From Megaera_A sp965233855 (GTDB taxonomy: Bacteria; Pseudomonadota; Alphaproteobacteria; Rickettsiales; Rickettsiaceae): DNA of 64,000 nt. Location: positions 868,001 through 932,000 of the forward strand of contig OZ247586.1 of NCBI GenBank assembly GCA_965233855.1. Reading direction: 5' to 3'. Below are positions 53,438 through 62,757 of this stretch, piece after piece (position 1 is the first letter of the stretch; each line of letters starts with the position of its first letter). The notes beneath the pieces were generated by a model, which was not told the DNA's origin, made no database searches, and saw nothing but the letters and a program-made list of their open reading frames with translations. The translations under genes and the position numbers were made by a program.

Positions 53438-54404
53438 ACCCCAACTATGCATAAGAATCTAATTTTACCATTTGATCTAGAGATGGTTTATCAGTTCTAA
53501 TTTGGTAATTTATGAGTCCAGCAAATAAGTGAGAAAAAGCGTTGATAGGTGATCTGTGCCTACTATGAATCAAAGTATTCAATGACTTCATAGAGGAGAA
53601 TATAGTCTCAATAAAACTACGACGCATCAACATCATTTTATCTGTAGTATCCATTAAAATATTTTTCATATTCTTTTTGATTTTAGTAATCAAAGTCACT
53701 TTTTGTTCAAATAATTCAGCGGATAGTTTTTTGGATATATACCCTTTATCACCAATAAGTTTACCAGTAATACCTTTCACCATTTCCATAACTGGAGAAC
53801 GATCATTAACGTTGCCACCAGTAATAGTCATACTTACAATTTCTCCGAATGTATTGAGAATAAAGTGCAACTTAAAGCCAAAAAACCAACCAGTAGAAGT
53901 CTTGCCTTTTTTAGCTAATCCTTTAAAAACTTTATGTCTTTTTTCTCGAAGATTATGACAAACAGCCATAGGCGTTGCATCTATAAACATATATTCTGTT
54001 ACCTTACCTTCAAGGCTTTTAAGCATGCAAACCACAGCAGGGAAAGCAAGTTTTATTAGTGCTGTAAAGCGATCGTAATGTACTAAGTAGCTGAATAAGT
54101 TTCTGTGATTCCTCATAAGTTCTAGGTAAAAATATTTAAAGCATGACATTCCAGATTGATGGAAAGCTATCAGGATAGTTATTATTTCTGACAAGCTCAT
54201 TTTACATGGTTTATTACGCTTTCTAATACCACTGGTAATGAGTGTCTTTTTGTACCAATTTTCAAATCCTTTACAAAAATCATCGACAAAGCAGAACAAA
54301 CTATCGTAATCTATATTCATTGGGGTACCTTTTTTAGATTGCAAAAATACAGAATACCCCAATATCACTAGCTATGCAGTCCTTTTCTTATACATAGTTC
54401 GGGT
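53438..54404 (-). mobile_element. IS982-family insertion sequence, copy 2
   Basis: The element is again 967 bases, in opposite orientation to copy 1, with the same terminal repeats (ACCCCAACTATGCATAAG at 53438 and the inverted ACCCGAACTATGTATAAG ending at 54404). The ends compared by eye and the encoded protein are identical to copy 1. Unlike copy 1, no clear target duplication longer than TA is visible at the flanks. It lies between recQ and tRNA-fMet. Confidence 0.9.
53445..54320 (-). CDS. IS982-family transposase, copy 2
   Basis: The translated product is the same, residue for residue, as that of copy 1 (291 residues from the ATG at 54320; a GTG at 54368 is the longer alternative). The motifs FIDATPMAVC, ITGGNVNDR and GDKGYI are intact. 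The hairpin across the start codon described for copy 1 is also here. Confidence 0.92.
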   Translation of the reverse strand: MNIDYDSLFCFVDDFCKGFENWYKKTLITSGIRKRNKPCKMSLSEIITILIAFHQSGMSCFKYFYLELMRNHRNLFSYLVHYDRFTALIKLAFPAVVCMLKSLEGKVTEYMFIDATPMAVCHNLREKRHKVFKGLAKKGKTSTGWFFGFKLHFILNTFGEIVSMTITGGNVNDRSPVMEMVKGITGKLIGDKGYISKKLSAELFEQKVTLITKIKKNMKNILMDTTDKMMLMRRSFIETIFSSMKSLNTLIHSRHRSPINAFSHLFAGLINYQIRTDKPSLDQMVKLDSYA

Positions 54405-54471
54405 TATTATAAGTAATTTTTTACCAGAGAAATTTCGTATATATAGGAAAGAGTTTTGACTTATTATAAAT

Positions 54472-54548
<77 letters not shown>

Positions 54549-54642
54549 ATAAGTACAATTGCTTGTGGTCGTAAGCATAGCTTATTTAATATTTATATGC
54601 AAGAATGATTTTCTATATATTTTGACAAAAAAATTATTCAAG

Positions 54643-57054
54643 TTAAGACCGAGAGATGGAGTTGATACAAATAAATTTATACAAATTAACGCCATGCTGA
54701 TCTTCAGTTTTCAATTTTCTAAGGATCTTTTTTAACTCATTCTTATTGCGTAACTTATAATTATTCAGGCGTCTGATTTCTTTATTAGGAATCCTATATT
54801 CACTATCTATTATTTTTAAAATGGATGATAGTACTCCCCATCTTTTCAGTCTTTCAGCATACTGAATATTTTGCATATTTAATGTAAGTTGCTCTATAAA
54901 CATTATATCCATAAAATTATCTTCATCATAATGATAAAACTGTCCTGTTAAATCTTTAAACTGACAATCGATAATCTCAGTATTATCATTAATTTTTATC
55001 CTACGATTATTGATACCTTCTAAGATTGTATCTTTAATAATTATATTTTTCCAATTTGCATCCGAGAAATCACTATCTGAAAAATTTGAATCTCTCAGCT
55101 CAGCTCCATTCCACACACTGCCACTCAACATGCTTTTCATCATACGAATATTAAATATTTTTGCACCAGTAAAATCAATGTCCTTACAACTTGATTCACT
55201 AAAAACACAACTACTCAATTCAGCAAAACGCAATGAAGCACCAGTAAAACAACTTTCTGCAAACTTACCATAACCAATTTTAACATAATTCATTTTAGCA
55301 CCAGAAAAATGCGCACGAGGCGCTTTAATTCCATCTAATATTGAATGTGAGAAATCCGAATTTTCAAACTGACATTTTTCTGAAAATTTACATCCAGTAT
55401 AATTAGAATAACGAGCCTCTATCCCTTTTGCATTTGTTTGGTCCCAAATCGTATGCAAAGCATGGACTAAATTAAATAATGAACCAATAACACAACAATT
55501 GGAAAAGCTAGAATTATTGAAATTTGATTTGTTAAATAAACTATGCTTTGCACTAATTTCTACAAATTTCGAACGCCTAAAATCAACATTACTAAAATCA
55601 GCATTATCCATATTACATTTAGTCAAACATACCTGACGCCAACTAGCATTCTTTGCTTTAGCAAAAGCTAAGTTTATATTATTAAATACTGAATCTTTTA
55701 AATTACTCCAATCAAACCTTGATTCCCTAAAATCACTATTACTAATATTTAAATTAGAACAATCCGAATTATAAAAATTACTACCAACAGCATCTACCTC
55801 GTCAAAAATAACAGAATCCATCATAGCACTTTCAAAGTTCGAATAACTAATATTTGTATTTTTAAAAATACATTTATTTAAATTACTACCCGCAAAATTT
55901 GCTTCTGAAATATCTACACCAGAAAAATCTAACCCAGATAAATTAATTCTGTTCCATTCATTATTCCCAAATATATTTACTTTGCTTGAAATATCCGCGA
56001 TAAATTTCATATTCTTATCTATCGCAGATCCTTTTGGCAAAGATTTCGTATAGACACCTTGAGCAAAATCATTAATAGAAATCTTTTTAGAACCCTTGCT
56101 TTTCTTTAAAAACTCAATCACATCACGACGATTTAATGAAACTAAATTTTTCTTAATTTTCTTATCAGAGCAAAAATCTTCATCTTTTAGCAAGACAGGA
56201 TCAAAAACAAAAGACTCAGGGTGAAAAACATTTTGCAAACTAGTATGGATCATATGATCATTATGAAAAATACCCTTAAGCATCTTGTTATATTCGCTAC
56301 GCACCCTCCTATATTCACGACAATTATCCGTAAGATGAAAAAATAAAGCCATTCTAGACAATAAAGGTGTTTTCTTTCTTACTTCACGAAATTCTATTTT
56401 CTTATTATGAAGTAAACGCTGCTGTTCATTTTTTTTAGCTAAATCATTCTTAATGTCAGCGAATACTCTGATGCATGATACGGTCGAGCTAAATTTCAAC
56501 CCCTCTAACGAATTCCACGGTGGATAACTATACTTTTCTGAAAACTCACAACTACTAAGATCTGCTCTTCTAAAATCCACAAAATTCAAATTACTATCTT
56601 TAAAGACTACTTGCTCAAGATGTGCGCCAGAAAACTTTGCACCTTCTAAATCACAATAAATAAATTTAGTATTATAAAAAATTGAGCCAATAAAATTTAA
56701 CCCCCTAAGATCAAATAATTTGTTTGATCTTGCTTTTCCGATAGTAAGGTTGGATAAATCAGATATCAGTATACTATCTTTTTTGCTTCCTCTCGATTGC
56801 GCAATAAATTCATTTAAAGTTAAATTAGGCTTGCTCCTTGCTTTTTGCTGATCTACATAATTTTTTAGATCTCTACTAGTTACTTTCTCAATAATAATAG
56901 ATTTTGCAAGAGACTCTTCTTTTTCTAATTCCTTTGTATAAGCATTAACTTTTTTGACCTGTTTTTGCTTATTGACTGGCTTTTGTAATGCAACCTTTTT
57001 ATTCTTAACAACATTACTCTGATTAGAAGTGATCATTTGCTTCTTACTAACCAT
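54643..57054 (-). CDS. Large pentapeptide-repeat protein with two header modules (803 residues)
   Basis: No enzyme domain is visible. The protein has a basic, Lys/Gln-rich start (1-50), header module 1 (about 57-107, TSRDLKNYV to ISDLSNLTIG), pentapeptide repeats (about 117-170, e.g. CDLEGAKFSGAHLEQ), a helical insert (180-300), header module 2 (about 307-362, LNRRDVIEFLKK to FIADISS), a long pentapeptide run (about 370-715) and a helical C-terminal domain (715-803). Pentapeptide repeats form a square beta-helix that can mimic DNA or bind proteins. No signal peptide. The gene starts three bases after the stop of the larger paralogue, so they are co-transcribed. Confidence 0.8.
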   Translation of the reverse strand: MVSKKQMITSNQSNVVKNKKVALQKPVNKQKQVKKVNAYTKELEKEESLAKSIIIEKVTSRDLKNYVDQQKARSKPNLTLNEFIAQSRGSKKDSILISDLSNLTIGKARSNKLFDLRGLNFIGSIFYNTKFIYCDLEGAKFSGAHLEQVVFKDSNLNFVDFRRADLSSCEFSEKYSYPPWNSLEGLKFSSTVSCIRVFADIKNDLAKKNEQQRLLHNKKIEFREVRKKTPLLSRMALFFHLTDNCREYRRVRSEYNKMLKGIFHNDHMIHTSLQNVFHPESFVFDPVLLKDEDFCSDKKIKKNLVSLNRRDVIEFLKKSKGSKKISINDFAQGVYTKSLPKGSAIDKNMKFIADISSKVNIFGNNEWNRINLSGLDFSGVDISEANFAGSNLNKCIFKNTNISYSNFESAMMDSVIFDEVDAVGSNFYNSDCSNLNISNSDFRESRFDWSNLKDSVFNNINLAFAKAKNASWRQVCLTKCNMDNADFSNVDFRRSKFVEISAKHSLFNKSNFNNSSFSNCCVIGSLFNLVHALHTIWDQTNAKGIEARYSNYTGCKFSEKCQFENSDFSHSILDGIKAPRAHFSGAKMNYVKIGYGKFAESCFTGASLRFAELSSCVFSESSCKDIDFTGAKIFNIRMMKSMLSGSVWNGAELRDSNFSDSDFSDANWKNIIIKDTILEGINNRRIKINDNTEIIDCQFKDLTGQFYHYDEDNFMDIMFIEQLTLNMQNIQYAERLKRWGVLSSILKIIDSEYRIPNKEIRRLNNYKLRNKNELKKILRKLKTEDQHGVNLYKFICINSISRS

Positions 57055-57057
57055 ATT

Positions 57058-60000
57058 TTAGTCTCTTTCTCTGCCTGAAGATTGACCTTTAGAAGGAATT
57101 GCCACTTCACCATGCGTTGTAGTTTTAGCAGAAGGATCTATAGTTTCTCCTACTCTTCTTGCTTCACTCTCTAATTCATCATGGGATTTAGATGTTGTTG
57201 CCGGCTTAGCTTTGTCTTTTTTAGCTGTAGCTCGTTCTCTAGATGCCTCAGCTTGTGCAGCTTTTGCTTGTGCAGCTTCTCTATCCATTGCCTCTTGCGC
57301 GCGATCAACATCAGGTTTTTCAGACCTTTTCCTTGCCTTAGGCGCTTTATAAGAAGCATTACTTTTTCCCTGAGCTTGTGCATATTCATCACCTCTTTTA
57401 ACATTATCTGCATGAGCTTGAGCCTTCTCTCCAGCTCCTTCAAAGGCATCTCCAGCACCTTCACCAAAACTTTTACCAGTTGCTTTTTTTAAAGCAGAAT
57501 TGGCTGCCATTGCAGCCGCAAAACCAGCTGCTGCACCTGCCGGACCAGCTGTAAAGAAACCTGCAACACCCGCCGCAATAGCAGAAAAACCTATTTTCTT
57601 TGCTGCAACATGCCCGGCTAATGCTCCACCAGCACCGCATGCAACTACAGCGCCACCAATTATAGCTGCTGTAATTGGAATACTAAGTCCAGCAGTTAAA
57701 ACAGCGGTTGCAACTACTGTTACTGCTAATGCAACACCAAGTGCAGCACCAACTATCCTTGCCCATTTAGGGCTAAGCTGGCGTTTAATAAATGCTCCAA
57801 TCTTTTTTAATCCTCCAGCAACAGCTCCAGCAACAGCTCCAGCAATCTTAGCTCCTATTTTACCAAAAACAGTACGGTTTTTTGCTGCATGTGCTTCATT
57901 GTCTCTTTCAACCTTCGCTTCAGGCTTCATTTTAGTTTTCGTGCCATCCGCAGCTTCATGCTCAAACTCACCTTTTGCACTCTCTGCTTCCGCATGGTGC
58001 ATATCCGTTCCATCATTTACCTTGGCTCCCTCTACATCCGCCTCATCCATTTTAGCTCTTGCCATCTCAGCATTACGCAAATCCGCTTTCCTCAAATTTA
58101 CTCGCTCTAAAAGCACATCATGCATCTTTGCTCCGCGCAAATTAGCACCCTCTAAAACCGCCTCACTTAAGTCCGATCTGTGTGCTTTTATTCCCTCAAG
58201 CTTTGCTTCTTTAAAATTAGCTCCTCTTGCTTTAATATCTGTCAAATCCGCACCGGTCATATCAACACCAGAAGCTTTTATCCCTTCCGCTACTGCACCT
58301 TCCAAATTGGCAAATCTTAAATTTACACCCTCAACAACAGCACCTTTCAAAGATGCTTGCTGAAGATTTGCTTCCTCCATATTCTCGCCAACAAACTTTA
58401 CTCTATCCGCCTTAACCTTACGCATAATAGCTTTTTCTAAATTAGCACCAGAAAGCTTACAAAGAGCATCTAATTCACTTTCCGTAAAGTCCATGCTTCT
58501 TGCATCAACATCTTCTAAAACCGCTTCTTTAAACTTTGCTTTCCTTGCTTCCGCATCTCTCAATATTGCTCCAGATAAATCTGTCTCTATCACCTGACAA
58601 TTATTTAATATTGCGCGCTCTAAATTTGCATGACGCATATTACATCTTCGAATATCCGCATTCGCAAGAGATACTCCCGATAAATCTGCATATTCAAAAC
58701 TAGAACTTTCTATTTTAGCTCCATCTAACCTTGCATGACCTAAATCAGCAAAATTAAAATCAGACCCATCTACTCTTAATGAGTCTGGAGCCCCTCTATC
58801 CGCTGGAACTTCATCATGATCTAAGTCATCCACCCTTGCATGGGGCATATATGCACGCGTGAAATCAGCATCTTTTATTATCGCTGACTGAATCTTTGCT
58901 GCAAATAAATTTGCATCTCTTGCACTAGCTCCAGTGAAATCAGCACGCGTAAGATCACCTCCTTCCATAACTACACCATCGAGCGCAGCATTCTTAAAGA
59001 TACAATCACGCATATTTGCGCCCGTAAAACACGCACCACCTAAATTTCTATCACTAAAGTCAAGCCCACTAAGATCTGTAGTAACTCCATTATTATCTGC
59101 ACCAACTTCCTGCATGACATAAGCAGAAAAATCAGCAACTATTCTTGCTCCATCTTCTACCTCTATACCTCTTGTCTCCATAAGACTTGCAGCATATTCG
59201 TTAATAGACAATTCAGGATTTTCTTCACATGCTTTTAAATAATTTTCTGCATCTTCTCTAGTCAGCCTAACATACTGATTTTCAACTCCTCTGAGGGTAT
59301 GATCTCTTGTATACGCTGGATCAAACTTCCAATCTAATTCCACTTGATTCATGACACTCATACATTCACCAACAGATGGATGTATTACATAATCAGTTTC
59401 CTGCCTGACATAACTTTCAAACTTACGATTATTTACTCGAGCAATATTTTCTCTTGCTTCAAGCTGAATTTTATCTTCTTCTGCTTTGATAACTTTAAAA
59501 GAATTATATTTATCACTACCAAAAATATACCCTCCATTAGGAACTTCCTTCCAAGCATCATTAACTCTTTTTTCTGAATCTCGAATTATCTTTTCATAAC
59601 TCATCTTATCAGCAGCGTTTTCTCGATTAAACCTTGCCTCACTTTCTTCTTCTCTTAACCTATTATATGGATCATATCTATATAACATAGCTTCAGTTGT
59701 ACTAAAATGCATACCAGAATAACGCAACCTTGCCTGAGCAATATTTATTTCCGTTTCCAACTCATCAGGCAATCCAAGATCATCGTATTCTTCCATAAAA
59801 TCTACTTCATCAATACGAAGATTGCTTATATTCGCCCCACGCCAGTCTGCACCCTTTATAAAACAATCATATATCATTACATTACTTGCATCGGCATTAT
59901 TGAAGCGTGCTCCTTCCAGATTCGCGGAGACAAAGCCAGCATTCTCCATCCGGCAACCAGAAAAATCAACATTAGAAAAATCTAATCCCTCTTCCTTCCT

Positions 60001-60348
60001 ATCGGCGTAGTATTTCTTTGTATTCTTTAAATAATCAGGACTGCTAGGATCGCTATCTAAACCAGCTTCTTGGTCAGCTCTAACAGCTTCTTTAAATCCC
60101 TCAGGATTAACTGTTAATGAACCTATACGAACATCAGAGAAATCCGGCACTACGACTATATTATCCTGTCCTGCATAGAACTTTTCTTGAACGTAGTCTT
60201 TTAACGAAACACTAACATCCGGATCTAAAGCTTTTTGTTCTTTGACATAATTAGCAAAATCCCGCATATCCTTGGAATTTAATTTATGCCTTTGAACTTT
60301 TACATCTAAACTTGCTGCAATATCTTTTGAACTAGGTGATTTTGACAT
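57058..60348 (-). CDS. Very large pentapeptide-repeat protein with glycine-zipper membrane region (1096 residues)
   Basis: Order of parts: header module 1 (about 23-76, LNSKDMRDF to FSDVRIG), pentapeptides (121-185), a helical insert (190-355), header module 2 (about 361-416, LTREDAENYL to IVADFSA), a long pentapeptide run (about 425-800), then a Gly/Ala-rich hydrophobic region (about 850-975; GAKIAGAVAGAVAGG and ATAVLTAGLSIPITAAIIGG) that looks like a glycine-zipper membrane segment, and a charged, Ala-rich tail ending SSGRERD. A ribosome binding site (AAGGGAAG) precedes the ATG. It is paralogous to the next gene. A host-directed effector role is plausible but unproven. Confidence 0.82.
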   Translation of the reverse strand: MSKSPSSKDIAASLDVKVQRHKLNSKDMRDFANYVKEQKALDPDVSVSLKDYVQEKFYAGQDNIVVVPDFSDVRIGSLTVNPEGFKEAVRADQEAGLDSDPSSPDYLKNTKKYYADRKEEGLDFSNVDFSGCRMENAGFVSANLEGARFNNADASNVMIYDCFIKGADWRGANISNLRIDEVDFMEEYDDLGLPDELETEINIAQARLRYSGMHFSTTEAMLYRYDPYNRLREEESEARFNRENAADKMSYEKIIRDSEKRVNDAWKEVPNGGYIFGSDKYNSFKVIKAEEDKIQLEARENIARVNNRKFESYVRQETDYVIHPSVGECMSVMNQVELDWKFDPAYTRDHTLRGVENQYVRLTREDAENYLKACEENPELSINEYAASLMETRGIEVEDGARIVADFSAYVMQEVGADNNGVTTDLSGLDFSDRNLGGACFTGANMRDCIFKNAALDGVVMEGGDLTRADFTGASARDANLFAAKIQSAIIKDADFTRAYMPHARVDDLDHDEVPADRGAPDSLRVDGSDFNFADLGHARLDGAKIESSSFEYADLSGVSLANADIRRCNMRHANLERAILNNCQVIETDLSGAILRDAEARKAKFKEAVLEDVDARSMDFTESELDALCKLSGANLEKAIMRKVKADRVKFVGENMEEANLQQASLKGAVVEGVNLRFANLEGAVAEGIKASGVDMTGADLTDIKARGANFKEAKLEGIKAHRSDLSEAVLEGANLRGAKMHDVLLERVNLRKADLRNAEMARAKMDEADVEGAKVNDGTDMHHAEAESAKGEFEHEAADGTKTKMKPEAKVERDNEAHAAKNRTVFGKIGAKIAGAVAGAVAGGLKKIGAFIKRQLSPKWARIVGAALGVALAVTVVATAVLTAGLSIPITAAIIGGAVVACGAGGALAGHVAAKKIGFSAIAAGVAGFFTAGPAGAAAGFAAAMAANSALKKATGKSFGEGAGDAFEGAGEKAQAHADNVKRGDEYAQAQGKSNASYKAPKARKRSEKPDVDRAQEAMDREAAQAKAAQAEASRERATAKKDKAKPATTSKSHDELESEARRVGETIDPSAKTTTHGEVAIPSKGQSSGRERD

Positions 60349-60518
60349 GAGACTTCCCTTTCAGTTTTATGTATATTTATACTAATAAATAGTATAAAAT
60401 TATATACCGAAGAGATAATTAATTTTATGTTTTAACAGAAGATAAAGCATATTAATTAACATGAGATGTCATTTCACAACTCATTTATAACTAATAACAC
60501 ACTTAAATAGGAAAAATC

Positions 60519-60749
60519 TTAACTTTGGCTAATCTTTACCATGCGTTGTTTCAGCTCATCCCAACTATATTGAGTATTAACTGTTTTTATTTCGGTAACA
60601 ATAACATCTCCACTTGGTAATTGAGCAACATCAAGCCCTCTTTGCAGAGATTCAACAATCAACGAAGTTGAATTACAAATATACTTTAAGTCAGAAAAAA
60701 TATCTTCTTCTTTTTCACTTGTTTGTTCTTTAACTTGTTCTTTTAACAT
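60519..60749 (-). CDS. Unknown 76-residue protein
   Basis: The protein is acidic at the start (QTSEKEEDIFSDLKYI), then has a central CNSTSLIVESLQRGLDVAQLP, a predicted two-strand turn (GDVIVTEIKTVNTQYSWDE) and a basic end. It may be one of the short DUF-type proteins restricted to Rickettsiales (a DUF2671-like pattern came to mind), but I cannot confirm this. No signal peptide or membrane segment. It lies upstream of the pentapeptide genes on the same strand, separated by 170 bases. Confidence 0.6.
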   Translation of the reverse strand: MLKEQVKEQTSEKEEDIFSDLKYICNSTSLIVESLQRGLDVAQLPSGDVIVTEIKTVNTQYSWDELKQRMVKISQS

Positions 60750-60949
60750 CGATTATTACTAATAAAGAATTAATTATTGGTTACTAACTGTATAAAGGTA
60801 ACACATCTTATATAAAACATCAAGGTTATTAAATTTTAATATTTTAAAATACATCCTAATTATCGCGCTACATAGAAATTACAACTATTCATAACAATAT
60901 TTTTCATGTATAATGTTCTAATTTTTTAACTTTCAAACGTTAAGTAATC

Positions 60950-62737
60950 ATGCACATGAACTCCCATCAGCGGCGATCACACCACTCTGAAAAACCTTTA
61001 AAACCCATATTAAAACAATGCTTACGCTTCTTATTCAATAGGCAAAAATTTAAATTACTCATTTTAGTATTTCTAATAATAATAGCTGGGTTAGCACCTT
61101 CTATTGACAGCATTTTTCTACAACAACTAACAGATGCTATTGAATCGTACTCAGACACAGATATTGAATCTATAAAACTAGCTCCAATACTTTTCAAATG
61201 GGTTTTTATATATGGAATTTGGTGGGAAAGTCAAAATATATTATGGAGAGCATATGACTATGCTTATTTAAAAGTAATGCCAAAAATAAAAGCACAAATT
61301 ATTGATGAAATGTACGATTATATACAATTTCATAGTCATGATTATTTTCAACAAAATCTTGCAGGAGATATAGCGAATCGAATCACTGAAGCCTCCAGAT
61401 CATTAGAAATGATTTTCGCTTTTACAAACGAAAAAATTATTAAAAAGCTAGCAATAATAGTTTTTGCACTCATAACTCTATATGTTGTCCACTCAACTAT
61501 TGCTTTAATATTCTTATCATGGATAACTATTTTCATTGGAATAAGTTTATATTTTTCAAAAACGATAAATAAATATTCCACCATATATGGAAAAGATAAA
61601 GCGCTTGTTGCTGGAAAAATCGTTGATTCAGTATCTAATATTTCCATAATACGCATGTTCTCATCTCAAAAACATGAGAGCAAATACCTAAAGAAATTTC
61701 TTGATCAGTCAATAATAAGCGACCAAAATATGCAGTGGTTTATGTTTAAACTACGTTATATACTTGGTATATCATGTACTATCATGATCTGTTCAATAAT
61801 ATACTATATAATTACATTACGAGGAAATCTTGAAATAACCATCGGTCAATGCGTTCTAATTATCACCTTATGCCTTACCGTAGTATCCGATATATGGGAT
61901 TTAACACAAGAATTTGGAGATTTGTTTGAACAAATAGGATCATTCACACAAAGTCTAACCTTACTTACAAAACATTCAATCCAAGATAAACAAAAAGCCA
62001 AAATACTGAAAATTAAAAATCCAGAGATTGAATTTAAGCACGTTACATTAAACTACAGAAATAACGATAATGTTTTTTACAAACAATCTATCAAAATAGA
62101 TGCACATCAACGGGTAGGACTTGTTGGCTTTTCTGGGTCAGGAAAAACAACTTTTGCCTGCATGATCGCAAGACTTTACGAAATAGAAAGTGGGCAGATA
62201 TTAATCGATGGACAAAATATCCAAGATATTGCTCAAGAAAGTTTAAGGCAAAATATCTCATACATTCCTCAAGAACCTATTTTATTTCACAGATCAATCA
62301 AAGAGAACATTAGATACGGAAAATTAGATTCAAGTGATGCTGAAATTTTTGAAGCTGCAAAATCAGCCCATATACATGAATTTATTATGAACTTACCTGA
62401 TGGATATAACACTATATGCGGGGAAAGAGGCAATAATCTCTCAGGCGGACAACGCCAAAGAATTATTATAGCTAGAGCTTTTCTAAAACAAGCACCCATT
62501 CTAATTTTGGATGAAGCAACAAGTTCTCTTGATGGCCATACTGAACATCTAATTCAACAATCTTTGCAACAATTAATGCTAGATAAAACTGTCCTAGTAA
62601 TTGCACATAGGCTATCTACTTTGTTAAATATGGATAGAATACTAGTTTTTGATAAGGGACATGTAGTGGAAGACGGATCACATTCCACATTACAAAAAGA
62701 TGGAGTACTATATAAAATATTGTGGAACACAGTTTAA
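60950..62737 (+). CDS. ABC exporter (fused membrane and ATPase domains)
   Basis: This MsbA-type half-transporter (595 residues) has six membrane helices in residues 35-330 and an ATPase domain with Walker A GFSGSGKT (393-400), signature LSGGQRQRI, Walker B PILILDEATSSLDG and the H-loop AHR. All catalytic elements are present. Rickettsiales carry several such exporters; MsbA itself moves lipid A cores, but the sequence does not fix the substrate. It is a single gene, converging on the partial MFS gene. Confidence 0.92.
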   Translation: MHMNSHQRRSHHSEKPLKPILKQCLRFLFNRQKFKLLILVFLIIIAGLAPSIDSIFLQQLTDAIESYSDTDIESIKLAPILFKWVFIYGIWWESQNILWRAYDYAYLKVMPKIKAQIIDEMYDYIQFHSHDYFQQNLAGDIANRITEASRSLEMIFAFTNEKIIKKLAIIVFALITLYVVHSTIALIFLSWITIFIGISLYFSKTINKYSTIYGKDKALVAGKIVDSVSNISIIRMFSSQKHESKYLKKFLDQSIISDQNMQWFMFKLRYILGISCTIMICSIIYYIITLRGNLEITIGQCVLIITLCLTVVSDIWDLTQEFGDLFEQIGSFTQSLTLLTKHSIQDKQKAKILKIKNPEIEFKHVTLNYRNNDNVFYKQSIKIDAHQRVGLVGFSGSGKTTFACMIARLYEIESGQILIDGQNIQDIAQESLRQNISYIPQEPILFHRSIKENIRYGKLDSSDAEIFEAAKSAHIHEFIMNLPDGYNTICGERGNNLSGGQRQRIIIARAFLKQAPILILDEATSSLDGHTEHLIQQSLQQLMLDKTVLVIAHRLSTLLNMDRILVFDKGHVVEDGSHSTLQKDGVLYKILWNTV

Positions 62738-62757
62738 GATATTATATCAACCTAAAA

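Noticed and set aside
57181..58363. Long open frames opposite the 1096-residue pentapeptide gene, up to 287 codons and Ala/Pro-rich
   Set aside because: They mirror the Gly/Ala-rich and repeat-coded sequence of the real gene, lack ribosome binding sites, and have an improbable composition.
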